Assembly (NCBI RefSeq): GCF_029589495.1
Contig: NZ_JAAIVF010000002.1
Location: forward strand, 372,001-436,000
Reading direction: 5' to 3'
Length of the DNA stretch: 64,000 nucleotides
Source of the DNA: Speluncibacter jeojiensis
GTDB taxonomy: Bacteria; Actinomycetota; Actinomycetes; Mycobacteriales; Mycobacteriaceae
How positions within the stretch are numbered: the stretch's first letter is position 1; every line of letters begins with the position of its first letter. The notes below the pieces were generated by a model. The model saw only the letters and a program-made list of their open reading frames with translations. It was not told the origin of the DNA and made no database searches. A program made the position numbers and the translations under genes. Below are positions 25,782 to 33,783 of this stretch, in pieces.

Positions 25782-27569
25782 ATGAGCGTGCGCACCGGGG
25801 TCCGACGGCTCGCGGTGCCCGCATACAGCCTGGCGCTGACACTGCTGATCCTCGGCCCGCTGCTCGGCCCCGGCTATCTGCTGGTGCGCGACGCGGTGAG
25901 CACGCCGCGCTCGTACCTGAACGACTCGGCGCTCGGCCTGTCCGACGCCGCACCGCGGGCGGTCCCGCAGGACACGATCGTCGCGGCGCTGTCGACGGTG
26001 ATCGACGGCGGCGTGCTGATCAAGCTGATCCTCGGCCTGGCGCTGTGGTCGGCCGGGGTTGGCGCGGCGGCAATGGCCGGACGGCTCCTGCCCGGACTGC
26101 GACTCGGTCCGCGCCTGGTCGCCGCGACCGTGGCGGTGTGGAACCCGTACGTCGCCGAGCGGCTGCTGCAGGGTCACTGGAGCCTGCTGGTCGGATACGC
26201 GGCGTTGCCGTGGGTGGTGTGCGCGGGACTGCGGCTGCGCCGCCCCGCGCGCGGGCCGCGGGACTGGGCGGCGCTCGCGGTGCCGATGGCGTGCGCGGGC
26301 CTGACCCCGACCGGCGCGGTGCTGGCCGCGATCACCGCGGTGGTGGTGATGATGGCGGTCCCGGGCGGCGGGGCCCGCGCGCGCCGGGTGCTGGGCGCGG
26401 TCGCGCTGTTCGTGGTGGTGTCGGCGCCGTGGCTGCTGGCCGCGGCGCTCGGCGGCGCCGACACGTCCGGCTCCGATCCGACGGGGGTCGCGGCGTTCGC
26501 GGCCCGCGCTGAATTCGGGCTGGGGACGCTCGGCAGCCTGGCGGGGCTCGGCGGCATCTGGAACCGGCTGGCGGTGCCCGGTTCGCGAACCGGACTGTTC
26601 ACGCCGATCGCGACGCTGGTGCTGGTGGGGCTGGTCGCCGCCGGTCTGCCGCAACTGTGGCGGCGACGACGCAACCCGACGGTGGTCGCGGTGGTGGCGA
26701 TGGCGGCGGCCGCGGTGGTGCTGCCGGCGTTGGGCGCCACCGGTGCCGGCCTGGACGTGGGCCGGTGGGCGGTCGCGCATGTGCCGGGGGCCGGGCTGGC
26801 CCGGGACGCACAGAAATGGGTGGCGCTCGCGATGCCTGGCTATTCGGTGGCGGCCGCGGCGGGCGTGGCCTGGGTGCAGCGCCGGCTCGCGGGCCGGGTG
26901 CTCGGCCCCGCCGCCCCGGTGCTGGCCTGCGCCGCGCTGATCGCGTTCCTGCCGGATCTGGCGTGGGGCGTGCACGGCGCGCTGCGACCGGTCCACTACC
27001 CGTCCTCGTGGCGGTCGGTCGAGGCAATCACCGCGACCGACCGGAGCGGCGACGTCGCGGTACTGCCGACCGGCACGTTCCGCATGTTCCCGTGGAGCGG
27101 TCCGGTCGCCGTGCTGGACCCGGCGCCGCGGATGCTGCGCCCCGACGTGCTGCAGGTCGGGTCACTGGTGGTCGACGGCACCGCCGTCGGCGGCGAGGGA
27201 CACCGCGCCCAGGCGGTGCAGCAGGCACTGCTGGACGGGGCCGAGCCCGCGCGGCTCGCCGAGTCGGGGGTGCGCTGGGTGCTGGTCGAACGCGGCAGCC
27301 TCGGCGAGTTCGGTGCGAGCACACGGACACTCGAACGACTCGAGCGGGTGTACGCCGACGACGGTCTGGCGCTGTATCGGGTGCCCGGGCCGGTCGTCGC
27401 CTATCCGACGGCGACCGGGGCGCGCGCGGTGATGATCGGCGCGCACCTGCTGTGGGCGGCGGTGCTAGCCGGCGGCCTGCTGGTCTGTGTTGTGCCGGAT
27501 CTCGTGAAATACGTTGCGCGGCGGCGCACCGTCGGTGGCCGCGCCGGACGCAGCCGGGACGCCGTCTGA
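25782..27569 (+). CDS. Multi-pass GT-C-like membrane protein (Rv0226c type)
   Basis: 595 residues: about 11 helices in residues 1-400, then a soluble extracytoplasmic part (YPSSWRSVEAITATD..) and a final helix near 555-580. Layout and position next to a DUF3068 gene and a GT4 gene match M. tuberculosis Rv0226c. The N-terminal half (first periplasmic loop DAVSTPRSYLNDSALGL, then WNPYVAERLLQGHW) recalls lipid-linked sugar transferases such as AftD, so a GT-C role in arabinan or lipoglycan assembly is inferred. ATG at 25782 is taken as the start. The last 105 bp overlap the 3' end of the convergent glycosyltransferase gene. Confidence 0.75.
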   Translation: MSVRTGVRRLAVPAYSLALTLLILGPLLGPGYLLVRDAVSTPRSYLNDSALGLSDAAPRAVPQDTIVAALSTVIDGGVLIKLILGLALWSAGVGAAAMAGRLLPGLRLGPRLVAATVAVWNPYVAERLLQGHWSLLVGYAALPWVVCAGLRLRRPARGPRDWAALAVPMACAGLTPTGAVLAAITAVVVMMAVPGGGARARRVLGAVALFVVVSAPWLLAAALGGADTSGSDPTGVAAFAARAEFGLGTLGSLAGLGGIWNRLAVPGSRTGLFTPIATLVLVGLVAAGLPQLWRRRRNPTVVAVVAMAAAAVVLPALGATGAGLDVGRWAVAHVPGAGLARDAQKWVALAMPGYSVAAAAGVAWVQRRLAGRVLGPAAPVLACAALIAFLPDLAWGVHGALRPVHYPSSWRSVEAITATDRSGDVAVLPTGTFRMFPWSGPVAVLDPAPRMLRPDVLQVGSLVVDGTAVGGEGHRAQAVQQALLDGAEPARLAESGVRWVLVERGSLGEFGASTRTLERLERVYADDGLALYRVPGPVVAYPTATGARAVMIGAHLLWAAVLAGGLLVCVVPDLVKYVARRRTVGGRAGRSRDAV

Positions 27570-28733
27570 GCCGACGACGCCGGAGACCCGGGCGCCGCGA
27601 CTGACCGCGGCCAGGACGGTGCGCACCCCGGCCGCCGAGGTGGTCCACGAGAACTCGTCGACCCGATTGCGGGCCTTCTCACCCAGCTCGATCCGGCGGT
27701 CGGCGTCGGTCAGCAGCCGCGCGGCCGCCGCGCTCAGGTCGTCGCGATTGTCGACGAGCAGACCGGTCACCCCGTCGACGACCGAGTCGGTCAGGCCACG
27801 CGAGCTGCGGTAACCGATGGTCGGCACGCCGTGCTGGGCCGCCTCGACGACGGCGAGGCCCCACCCTTCCTTGCGCGACGGCATCACGTGCACCCACGAC
27901 CGCGCCAGCAGTTCGTTCTTGCGCTCCTCCGACACGTGACCGTGGAAGGTCACCGCGTCGACGATGCCGAGTTCCGCGGCGTGCGCCCGGAGCCGCTCGG
28001 CCCACCATCCGTCACCGATGACGTCGAGGTGCAGGTCCGGGATCGACGGCCGCAGCACCGACAGCGCGTGCAGCGCGTCCTCGATCTGCTTGTGCGGCAC
28101 CAGCCGCGAGAGCACGCACATGCTCGGGTGCGCGGTGCGGGTCAGTTCGCTGCCGACGGTGACGGTGCCGGGCACCTCGTCGGCTCCGGCCCGGACGACG
28201 GCGATGCGGTCCGGCTCGACGCCCAGCGCGATCAGCTCTTCCGCGGAGGGCAACGACACCGTCAGGTATTGGTCGTCGCGGTGCACCCGCGGGGACAGCC
28301 GCGACTCGATCCACCATCCGACGCGGCCGACCAGACGCCCCGCCACCGGCCACTGTTCGCGGTGGCAGTGGTGCACCAGCAACGCGACCGGCGCCTTGAC
28401 GACCGCGCGGGCGAAGAAGGGCACCCCGTTCTGGGTGTCGACCACCGCATCGGGGCGCACGCCGGCCAGCGGACCGAACCCGAACCTCGCCGCCAGCAGC
28501 GCGCCGAGGGCCCGGGGATAGACGGTGTAACGGCCGCCGCCGCGGCTGATCCGGATGCCGTTGACGGTCTCGGTCGCCGGCGCACCCGGATAGGCGGCCG
28601 TCCGCAGCGTGACCCGCACGCCCTGCGCGGCCAGCACGGCCCCGACCTCTTCGAGATAACGCTCGCTGCCACCGCCCTGAGGGTGTCCGGTATCGCGCCA
28701 GCACAACAACAGAACTTCTCGCACGAGCGCCAC
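27465..28733 (-). CDS. Family 4 glycosyltransferase (Rv0225 type)
   Basis: 422 residues with the GT-B fold. N-terminal half: LLCWRDTGHPQGGGSERYLEEVG, donor-independent Gly-rich acceptor loop; C-terminal nucleotide-sugar half: CVLSRLVPHKQIEDAL, then FHGHVSEERKNELLARSWVHVMPSRKEGWGLAVVEAAQHGVPTIGYRSSRGL with the E-x7-E signature. It is a retaining, probably GDP-mannose-using cytoplasmic enzyme. Its position equals Rv0225, beside the Rv0226c-like gene. GTG start at 28733; a second GTG three codons later is possible. The last 40 residues are low-complexity and overlap the opposite gene. Confidence 0.85.
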   Translation of the reverse strand: MALVREVLLLCWRDTGHPQGGGSERYLEEVGAVLAAQGVRVTLRTAAYPGAPATETVNGIRISRGGGRYTVYPRALGALLAARFGFGPLAGVRPDAVVDTQNGVPFFARAVVKAPVALLVHHCHREQWPVAGRLVGRVGWWIESRLSPRVHRDDQYLTVSLPSAEELIALGVEPDRIAVVRAGADEVPGTVTVGSELTRTAHPSMCVLSRLVPHKQIEDALHALSVLRPSIPDLHLDVIGDGWWAERLRAHAAELGIVDAVTFHGHVSEERKNELLARSWVHVMPSRKEGWGLAVVEAAQHGVPTIGYRSSRGLTDSVVDGVTGLLVDNRDDLSAAAARLLTDADRRIELGEKARNRVDEFSWTTSAAGVRTVLAAVSRGARVSGVVGSDGVPAASGAATDGAPPRNVFHEIRHNTDQQAAG

Positions 28734-28985
28734 TTTCTGACCGGACCAGCTTCCTGAGCTTCGACCACCCTAACCGCTCTCCGGACCGAATCTGATCACG
28801 CCCCGAACGAGAAGGATTTGTCAACCCCCACCTCGGATCGACTTTCCGACCACCTGGGATGAACCGTCTCCACCGCTTGGCCCCCTGGGACGGTCGGCGC
28901 CTTCGCCGCAGGCTGGAAGCACCCCGATCGGGGACCTCGCAAATCACCGCCTCGCCGAGGCATCGGATCCCAAGGAGACCACGTC

Positions 28986-29237
28986 ATGTCGAAGACCATC
29001 AGCACCGTCAAGCACGGACTCACCGCACTGGCCGTCACCGCGCTCGCCCTCGGCGGCACCGTCGGCCTCGGGGTCGGCGCGGCCAACGCGATGGGCAGCA
29101 CCGGATCCCTCGGCCACGGCCGGATGATCAGTGCGATGGGCAGCACCGGATCCCTCGGCCACGGCCGGATGATCAGTGCACCCATCGATCCGTCCCAGGC
29201 GATGCCCGGCCAGATCCTCGTCCCGATGGCCCCCTGA
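28986..29237 (+). CDS. Small secreted protein with an internal tandem duplication
   Basis: 83 residues. Signal peptide MSKTISTVKHGLTALAVTALALGG.. with a likely cleavage after GAANA leaves a mature peptide of about 48 residues, of which 30 are two identical 15-residue units (AMGSTGSLGHGRMIS). GGAGACCACGTC precedes the ATG. No family is recognised. The His and Met content of the repeat could bind metal, but that is speculation. It is divergent from the GT4 gene over 252 nt. Confidence 0.75.
   Translation: MSKTISTVKHGLTALAVTALALGGTVGLGVGAANAMGSTGSLGHGRMISAMGSTGSLGHGRMISAPIDPSQAMPGQILVPMAP
29088..29177. repeat. 45-bp perfect in-frame tandem duplication
   Basis: Two identical 45-bp copies (29088-29132 and 29133-29177) inside the small secreted protein gene. 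Perfect identity suggests a recent slippage event or selection for two peptide units. Confidence 0.95.
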
Positions 29238-29578
29238 GCGCGGCCCGGCCCGGTCCGGCTCGGCTCGGCCTGCCGGATCCGGACGGCCGCGCGTCACGGT
29301 CGCACCTATGATTCCGCGGCCTTGATAGATCATCAGAATCTGAGGGTTTATCGAGGCGCCGGAACAACAATCCCGGCCCGGCGGGCCCCGCAACCCGGGT
29401 TCAGCACCGGTGACCGCGACTCACAACTGAACAGCCCTCACCCCCGCAACTGCCCCAGCGGGGGTGAGGGCCGTTCGGCGCCGACGGGGTCCAGCCCGGT
29501 TCGGACCGCAGTATCGTCGGGACAGGTGCGCGCTCGCGTGACCCGCACCGCCGGACCGCAGCCCGAAGGAACCGACAG
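29238..29578. other. Non-coding gap before pxpA
   Basis: This 341-nt stretch holds no gene that I can support. It contains a short palindrome TCAGAATCTGA at about 29333-29343, a weak TTGATA-like hexamer near 29322, and the hairpin described at 29434-29471. The promoter of pxpABC must lie somewhere here. Confidence 0.6.
29434..29471 (+). terminator. Perfect 14-bp hairpin upstream of pxpA
   Basis: Arms GCCCTCACCCCCGC (29434-29447) and exact complement (29458-29471), 10-nt loop. It lies 197 nt after the small secreted gene and 107 nt before pxpA. It may end the upstream transcript or, if the pxp promoter is upstream of it, work as an attenuator. Confidence 0.65.
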
Positions 29579-30331
29579 ATGCTCGATCTCAACAGCGACC
29601 TCGGCGAGGGCGTCGGCTCCGTCGAGGTGGCCGACGACGACGCACTGCTGTCGATCGTGTCCAGCGCCAACATCGCCTGCGGGTTCCACGGCGGCGACGC
29701 GAGCATCATGCGCCGCACCTGCGAGCGCGCGGTCTCCGGCGGGGTACGCATCGGCGCGCACATCAGCTACCCCGACCTCGAGGGGTTCGGCCGTCGCCCG
29801 ATGGACCTCCCGCCGGCGCAGGTCGGCGACCAGACGCTCTATCAGATCGGCGCACTCGACGCCGCGGCCCGCGTCGCCGGCGATCGCATACGCTACGTCA
29901 AACCTCATGGGGCGCTCTATCATTCGGCCTCATCCGACCCCGAGCTGGCGGACGCGATCGTCGCCGCCATGCGCGCCTTCGATCCCCACCTGGCGCTGCT
30001 GGGTCCGCATCGCAGCGAGCTCGAGCGGGCGGCCACCAGGCATGAGATCGCCTTCTTCGCAGAAGGTTTCGTCGACCGTGCCTACACCGAATCGGGCGAT
30101 CTGGTCCCGCGCAGCGAGCCCGGCGCGGTACTGGGGCAGCGTGCCGCACTGGCCCAGGCACTGTCACTGGCCACCTCGGGGACTGCGGCGGTCGCCGGCA
30201 CCGGCGACCGGGTGACGGTGCCGGCGCGCAGCCTGTGCGTGCACGGCGACTCCCCGGACGCCGTGGCGATGGCCCGTGCTGTACGCGCGGCTCTCGTCGA
30301 GCAGGGCATCGAGATCCGACCGTTCACGTGA
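29579..30331 (+). CDS. pxpA: 5-oxoprolinase subunit PxpA (LamB/YcsF family)
   Basis: 250 residues, the standard length. MLDLNSDLGEGVG is the family start; NIACGFHGGDA, IGAHISYPDLEGFGRR, VKPHGALYH and AFFAEGFVDRAYTESGDLVPR are all conserved blocks, and the C-terminus has SLCVHGDSPDAV. With PxpB and PxpC it forms the ATP-dependent enzyme that opens 5-oxoproline to glutamate. It is first in a three-gene operon; its stop overlaps the GTG of pxpB (GTGA), implying translational coupling. Confidence 0.93.
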   Translation: MLDLNSDLGEGVGSVEVADDDALLSIVSSANIACGFHGGDASIMRRTCERAVSGGVRIGAHISYPDLEGFGRRPMDLPPAQVGDQTLYQIGALDAAARVAGDRIRYVKPHGALYHSASSDPELADAIVAAMRAFDPHLALLGPHRSELERAATRHEIAFFAEGFVDRAYTESGDLVPRSEPGAVLGQRAALAQALSLATSGTAAVAGTGDRVTVPARSLCVHGDSPDAVAMARAVRAALVEQGIEIRPFT

Positions 30332-30972
30332 GGGCGCCGACCGTCCGATCCGCCGGAGACCGCGCCCTGCTGCTCGAACCGGCCGATCCCGCGCAGCTTT
30401 CGGCGCTGGTCGACCTGCTCACCGTCGACACCCCCGAGGGCGTCGAGGACGTCCTTCCCGCGGCGCGAACGATTCTGGTGACCCTGACGGCCCACGCCGA
30501 CCGGCAGTGGGTGGGCACCGAACTGGTCCGGCTCGGAACCGTTGTCACGGCCGACGGACCCGAGGAGGGCGCCCACGATCGGTTCGGCGCCGTGACCGTG
30601 CCCGTCCGCTACGACGGCGAAGACCTGCACGACGTCGCGACGTTGCTGGGCTGCACCGCGGACGAGTTGATCACCGAACACACCTCGCGGCGGTGGCGGT
30701 GCTCGTTCCTGGGCTTCGCGCCCGGTTTCGGCTATCTCGAGCCGGACCGTCCCTTACCGTCCGTGCCCCGACGGACCCAGTCGCGCACGGCCGTTCCGGC
30801 AGGCGCGGTCGCACTGGCCGGCGGTTACAGCGCCGTCTATCCACGCCGCTCCCCCGGCGGGTGGCAGCTGATCGGCACCACCGACACCGTGATGTGGGAC
30901 CTGGACCGTGCCGAGCCGTCGCTGCTGCGGCCGGGCACGGTCGTCCGGTTCGTCGACCGGGATCGACGGTGA
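30328..30972 (+). CDS. pxpB: 5-oxoprolinase subunit PxpB (KipI-like)
   Basis: 214 residues. The cyclophilin-like KipI domain shows VRSAGDRALLLEPAD at the start, then VPVRYDGEDLHDVATLLGCTADELI, the family signature FLGFAPGFGYLEPDRPLPSVPRRTQSRTAVPAGAVALAGGYSAVYPRRSPGGWQLIG (read in pieces), and WDLDRAEPSLLRPGTVVRF. It is the partner of PxpA and PxpC in 5-oxoproline cleavage. GTG start at 30328 overlaps the pxpA stop, and its own stop overlaps the pxpC GTG, so all three are coupled. Confidence 0.92.
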   Translation: MRAPTVRSAGDRALLLEPADPAQLSALVDLLTVDTPEGVEDVLPAARTILVTLTAHADRQWVGTELVRLGTVVTADGPEEGAHDRFGAVTVPVRYDGEDLHDVATLLGCTADELITEHTSRRWRCSFLGFAPGFGYLEPDRPLPSVPRRTQSRTAVPAGAVALAGGYSAVYPRRSPGGWQLIGTTDTVMWDLDRAEPSLLRPGTVVRFVDRDRR

Positions 30973-31853
30973 ACCCACCGGCGGCGCGCGCCCTGCGGGT
31001 GTCGGCGACCGGACCGCTGTGCACGGTCCAGGACCTCGGCCGCCCGGGCTGGTTCCACGCCGGGGTGGGGGTGTCCGGTGCCGCCGACCGGCGATCGCTG
31101 ACCTTGGCCAACCGTCTGCTGGCCAACGACGAGAACGCCGCGGCAGTCGAATGTCTGCTCGGCGGTCTCGTCGTCGAGGCGCGCGGGACCGTCCTGTTCG
31201 CGGTCACCGGTGCGCCGTGCCCCGTCGACGTGGACAGCACGCCGGTGGCGCACAGTTCCGTGGTGGTCGCGCAGCCGGGGCAGCGGATTCGGATCGGCGT
31301 CGCCGACGCGGGACTGCGCTGCTACCTGGCGGTACGCGGCGGCCTGGACGTGCCCGCGGTGCTCGGATCCCGCAGCCGAGACACCCTCGCCGGCATCGGT
31401 CCCGCCCCGCTGCAACCCGGCGACCTGCTCGCGGTCGGCCCACCACCGTCGGGCTGGCCCCGGATCGGCGCCGCCCCGGTGGCACCGATCGGCAACGATC
31501 CGCTGACCGTGCGGATCGTGTTCGGCCCCCGCGACGACTGGTTCACCGAGCCGGAGGTGCTGTGCACCGCGACGTGGACGGTGTCCCCCGACAGCGACCG
31601 GATCGGCGTCCGGCTGCACCGGCCGTCCGGCGCGCCGACGCTCAGGCGTGCCCGCACCGGCGAACTGCCGACGGAGGGAATGGCCCTCGGCGCGGTGCAG
31701 GTACCGCCGAGCGGGCAACCGGTGGTCTTCCTCGCCGACCATCCCATCACCGGCGGCTACCCGGTGGTCGCCACGGTCGTCCACGACGACGTCGCGTTGC
31801 TCGCGCAGGCGCGCCCCGGCCGGGAGGTGCGGTTCCGTCCGGTCGCCCGCTGA
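30969..31853 (+). CDS. pxpC: 5-oxoprolinase subunit PxpC (KipA-like)
   Basis: 294 residues of the biotin-dependent-carboxylase-like KipA family. LRVSATGPLCTVQDLGRPGW is the diagnostic N-terminus; GVSGAADRRSLTLANRLLAND, LAVRGGLDVPAVLGSRSRDTLAGIG and the late SEGMALGAVQVPPSGQPVV-like segment (here TEGMALGAVQVPPSGQPVVF) follow. Third subunit of 5-oxoprolinase. It begins with GTG at 30969 inside the pxpB stop. The slightly shorter C-terminus ends REVRFRPVAR, normal for the family. Confidence 0.92.
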   Translation: MNPPAARALRVSATGPLCTVQDLGRPGWFHAGVGVSGAADRRSLTLANRLLANDENAAAVECLLGGLVVEARGTVLFAVTGAPCPVDVDSTPVAHSSVVVAQPGQRIRIGVADAGLRCYLAVRGGLDVPAVLGSRSRDTLAGIGPAPLQPGDLLAVGPPPSGWPRIGAAPVAPIGNDPLTVRIVFGPRDDWFTEPEVLCTATWTVSPDSDRIGVRLHRPSGAPTLRRARTGELPTEGMALGAVQVPPSGQPVVFLADHPITGGYPVVATVVHDDVALLAQARPGREVRFRPVAR

Positions 31854-31884
31854 ACGCCGCTGCTTCGTCGCTACGCTGATCCGG

Positions 31885-32658
31885 ATGAGCCAGCCCCCTG
31901 TGACCCGGCGTTTCGCCGCGCGCGCCACCCTGTCCCGCTCGGTGCGTCTGCTGAGCGACTTCCGTTTCGAGCAGTCCGATCCGGACCGGTTCTACGGGGC
32001 GTTGGCGGCCGACTCGGTCCACCTGATCGAGGACCTGCACCGGGGAGCGACCGGATCCGATCTGTCCGGCACGGTCGTGCTCGACGTCGGCGGCGGGCCG
32101 GGCTATTTCGCGGACGGGTTCCGCGCCGTCGGAGCGACCTACCTTCCGGTCGAACCGGACCCGACCGAGATGCACGCCCGCGACATCGACCTGTCCGGCG
32201 TCGCCGTCCGCGGTTCGGGGATGGCGCTGCCGATCCGCACCGGCAGCGTCGACGTGTGCTTCTCCTCGAACGTCGCCGAACACGTGCCGCAGCCGTGGCA
32301 GATGGCGGACGAGATGCTGCGTGTCACCAAGCCCGGCGGGCTGATGGTGCTGTCGTACACGCTGTGGTGGGGACCGTTCGGCGGGCACGAAACCGGCCGG
32401 TGGCACTACCTCGGCGGCGAGCGCGCCGCCCGTCGCTACCGCCGCAAGACCGGGCACGAGCCCAAGAACCGGTTCGGCCGATCGCTGTTCGCGGTGCACT
32501 GCGGCGAGGGCCTGCGCTGGGCCCGCTCGACCACCGACGGCGAACTGCTCGCCGCATTCCCCCGGTACCACCCGCGCTGGGCCTGGTGGATGGTGCGCGT
32601 CCCGGTGCTGCGCGAGCTGCTGGTGAGCAACCTGGTCGTCGTGCTGCGCCGACGCTGA
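31885..32658 (+). CDS. Class I SAM-dependent methyltransferase (Rv0224c type)
   Basis: 257 residues. The SAM-binding motif is VVLDVGGGPGYFADGF, followed by LPVEPDPTEMH, the motif III region GSVDVCFSSNVAEHVPQPWQMADEMLRVTKPGGLMVLSY, and a C-terminal part rich in Arg/Trp that could touch membrane. Size and neighbourhood (next to aldehyde dehydrogenase and enoyl-CoA hydratase genes) match M. tuberculosis Rv0224c (254 residues). The substrate is not known. It follows pxpC by 31 nt and may be read through from that operon. Confidence 0.82.
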   Translation: MSQPPVTRRFAARATLSRSVRLLSDFRFEQSDPDRFYGALAADSVHLIEDLHRGATGSDLSGTVVLDVGGGPGYFADGFRAVGATYLPVEPDPTEMHARDIDLSGVAVRGSGMALPIRTGSVDVCFSSNVAEHVPQPWQMADEMLRVTKPGGLMVLSYTLWWGPFGGHETGRWHYLGGERAARRYRRKTGHEPKNRFGRSLFAVHCGEGLRWARSTTDGELLAAFPRYHPRWAWWMVRVPVLRELLVSNLVVVLRRR

Positions 32659-32716
32659 CCCACCCCGTGCGCGTTTTTCGTGCACCGGACCCCGCAAAGC
32701 GCGCACAGTAATAGGC

Positions 32717-33595
32717 ATGACCGCGCTTGCCCTGGACATCGGCGGAACAAAACTGGCGGCCGGCGTCGTCGCCGAGGACGGATCGGTGCTCGGGTCCCGG
32801 CGATGCCAGACGCCCGAGCACGATGTCTGGGACACCTGCGCCGCGCTGCTGCAGTCGGTCGCCGACGGCGACGCCGTCCGCAGCGTCGGCATCGCCTCGG
32901 CCGGACCGGTCGACATCCCCGGCGGCCGCATCGGGCCGCTGAACATCCCCGACTGGCGCGACGGCTTCGCGATCACCGACGCCGTGCACGCGTTGTTCCC
33001 CCAGGCGAAGATCTCCCTGGCCATCGACGGCGCCGCCACCGCGCTGGCCGAGTTCCGCTACGGCGCCGCCCGCGGCGTGCCGAACATGCTCGGCATGGTC
33101 GTGTCGACCGGCGTCGGCGGCGGCATCCTGCTCGACGGCGCGGTGGTCGCCGGGCGTACCGGCAACGCCGGCCACATCGGGCACATCGTGGTCCCCGGCG
33201 AGCACGACGAGTGCGCCTGCGGCGGACACGGCTGCCTCGAGACGGTCGCCAGCGGGCCTTCGGCGGTGCGCTGGGCGCAGGGCCGCGGCTGGACCGGCAA
33301 CACCGGCTCCGACCTCGCCGAGTCCGCGGCCGCCGGACACGCGACCGCGGTCGCCGCGCTGGCCCGCGCCGGGACGGCACTGGGGCACGCGATCGCCGGG
33401 GCGGCCGCACTGCTCGACCTGTCCCTGGTGGTCGTCGGCGGCGGGTTCGCGCGCTCCGGTCCGGCGCTGTGGGAGCCGCTGACCGAGACCGTCGCGCGAC
33501 ACGCGCGGCTGTCCTATCTGCACGACCTCAAGGTGGTCCCGGCATCGCTCGGCCCGAGCGCGACGCTGATCGGCGCGGGCGCGCTGCACAGCTGA
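32717..33595 (+). CDS. ROK-family sugar kinase
   Basis: 292 residues. ATP phosphate-binding DIGGTK at the N-terminus, catalytic-base Asp D104 in LAIDGAATAL, second phosphate loop VSTGVGGGILLDG, and the ROK zinc site (His in GHIVV followed by CACGGHGCLE). The usual GxxGExGH sugar-contact motif reads GNAGHIGH here: His replaces Glu, so sugar specificity may differ from glucokinase. Likely phosphorylates a hexose or N-acyl-hexosamine, or has drifted toward another role. It is monocistronic, 58 nt after the methyltransferase gene. Confidence 0.85.
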   Translation: MTALALDIGGTKLAAGVVAEDGSVLGSRRCQTPEHDVWDTCAALLQSVADGDAVRSVGIASAGPVDIPGGRIGPLNIPDWRDGFAITDAVHALFPQAKISLAIDGAATALAEFRYGAARGVPNMLGMVVSTGVGGGILLDGAVVAGRTGNAGHIGHIVVPGEHDECACGGHGCLETVASGPSAVRWAQGRGWTGNTGSDLAESAAAGHATAVAALARAGTALGHAIAGAAALLDLSLVVVGGGFARSGPALWEPLTETVARHARLSYLHDLKVVPASLGPSATLIGAGALHS

Positions 33596-33632
33596 TCGCC
33601 GGGTTGGTTCGACCCGCCCTCAGACCGGCCGC

Positions 33633-33676
33633 AGCGGAGACATATGCAACACGTTCATTTCCGCGTAGTCTCCGCT
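33633..33676. repeat. Inverted repeat AGCGGAGAC / GTCTCCGCT
   Basis: Perfect 9-bp arms (33633-33641 and 33668-33676) with a 26-nt, relatively AT-rich middle that includes CATATG. It lies between the sugar-kinase stop and the aldehyde-dehydrogenase start and could be a terminator of the first gene or a split operator for the second. Confidence 0.5.
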
Positions 33677-33783
33677 AAGAGCAGCGAGTCGGGGATCACA
33701 CCTCCCCGAACCTGGCACACGTTCTACCGAGCGGTGGCGGCCGCGTGGCCGGCGAGCCGAGCAGACAGACAAGAGGAGATTCG

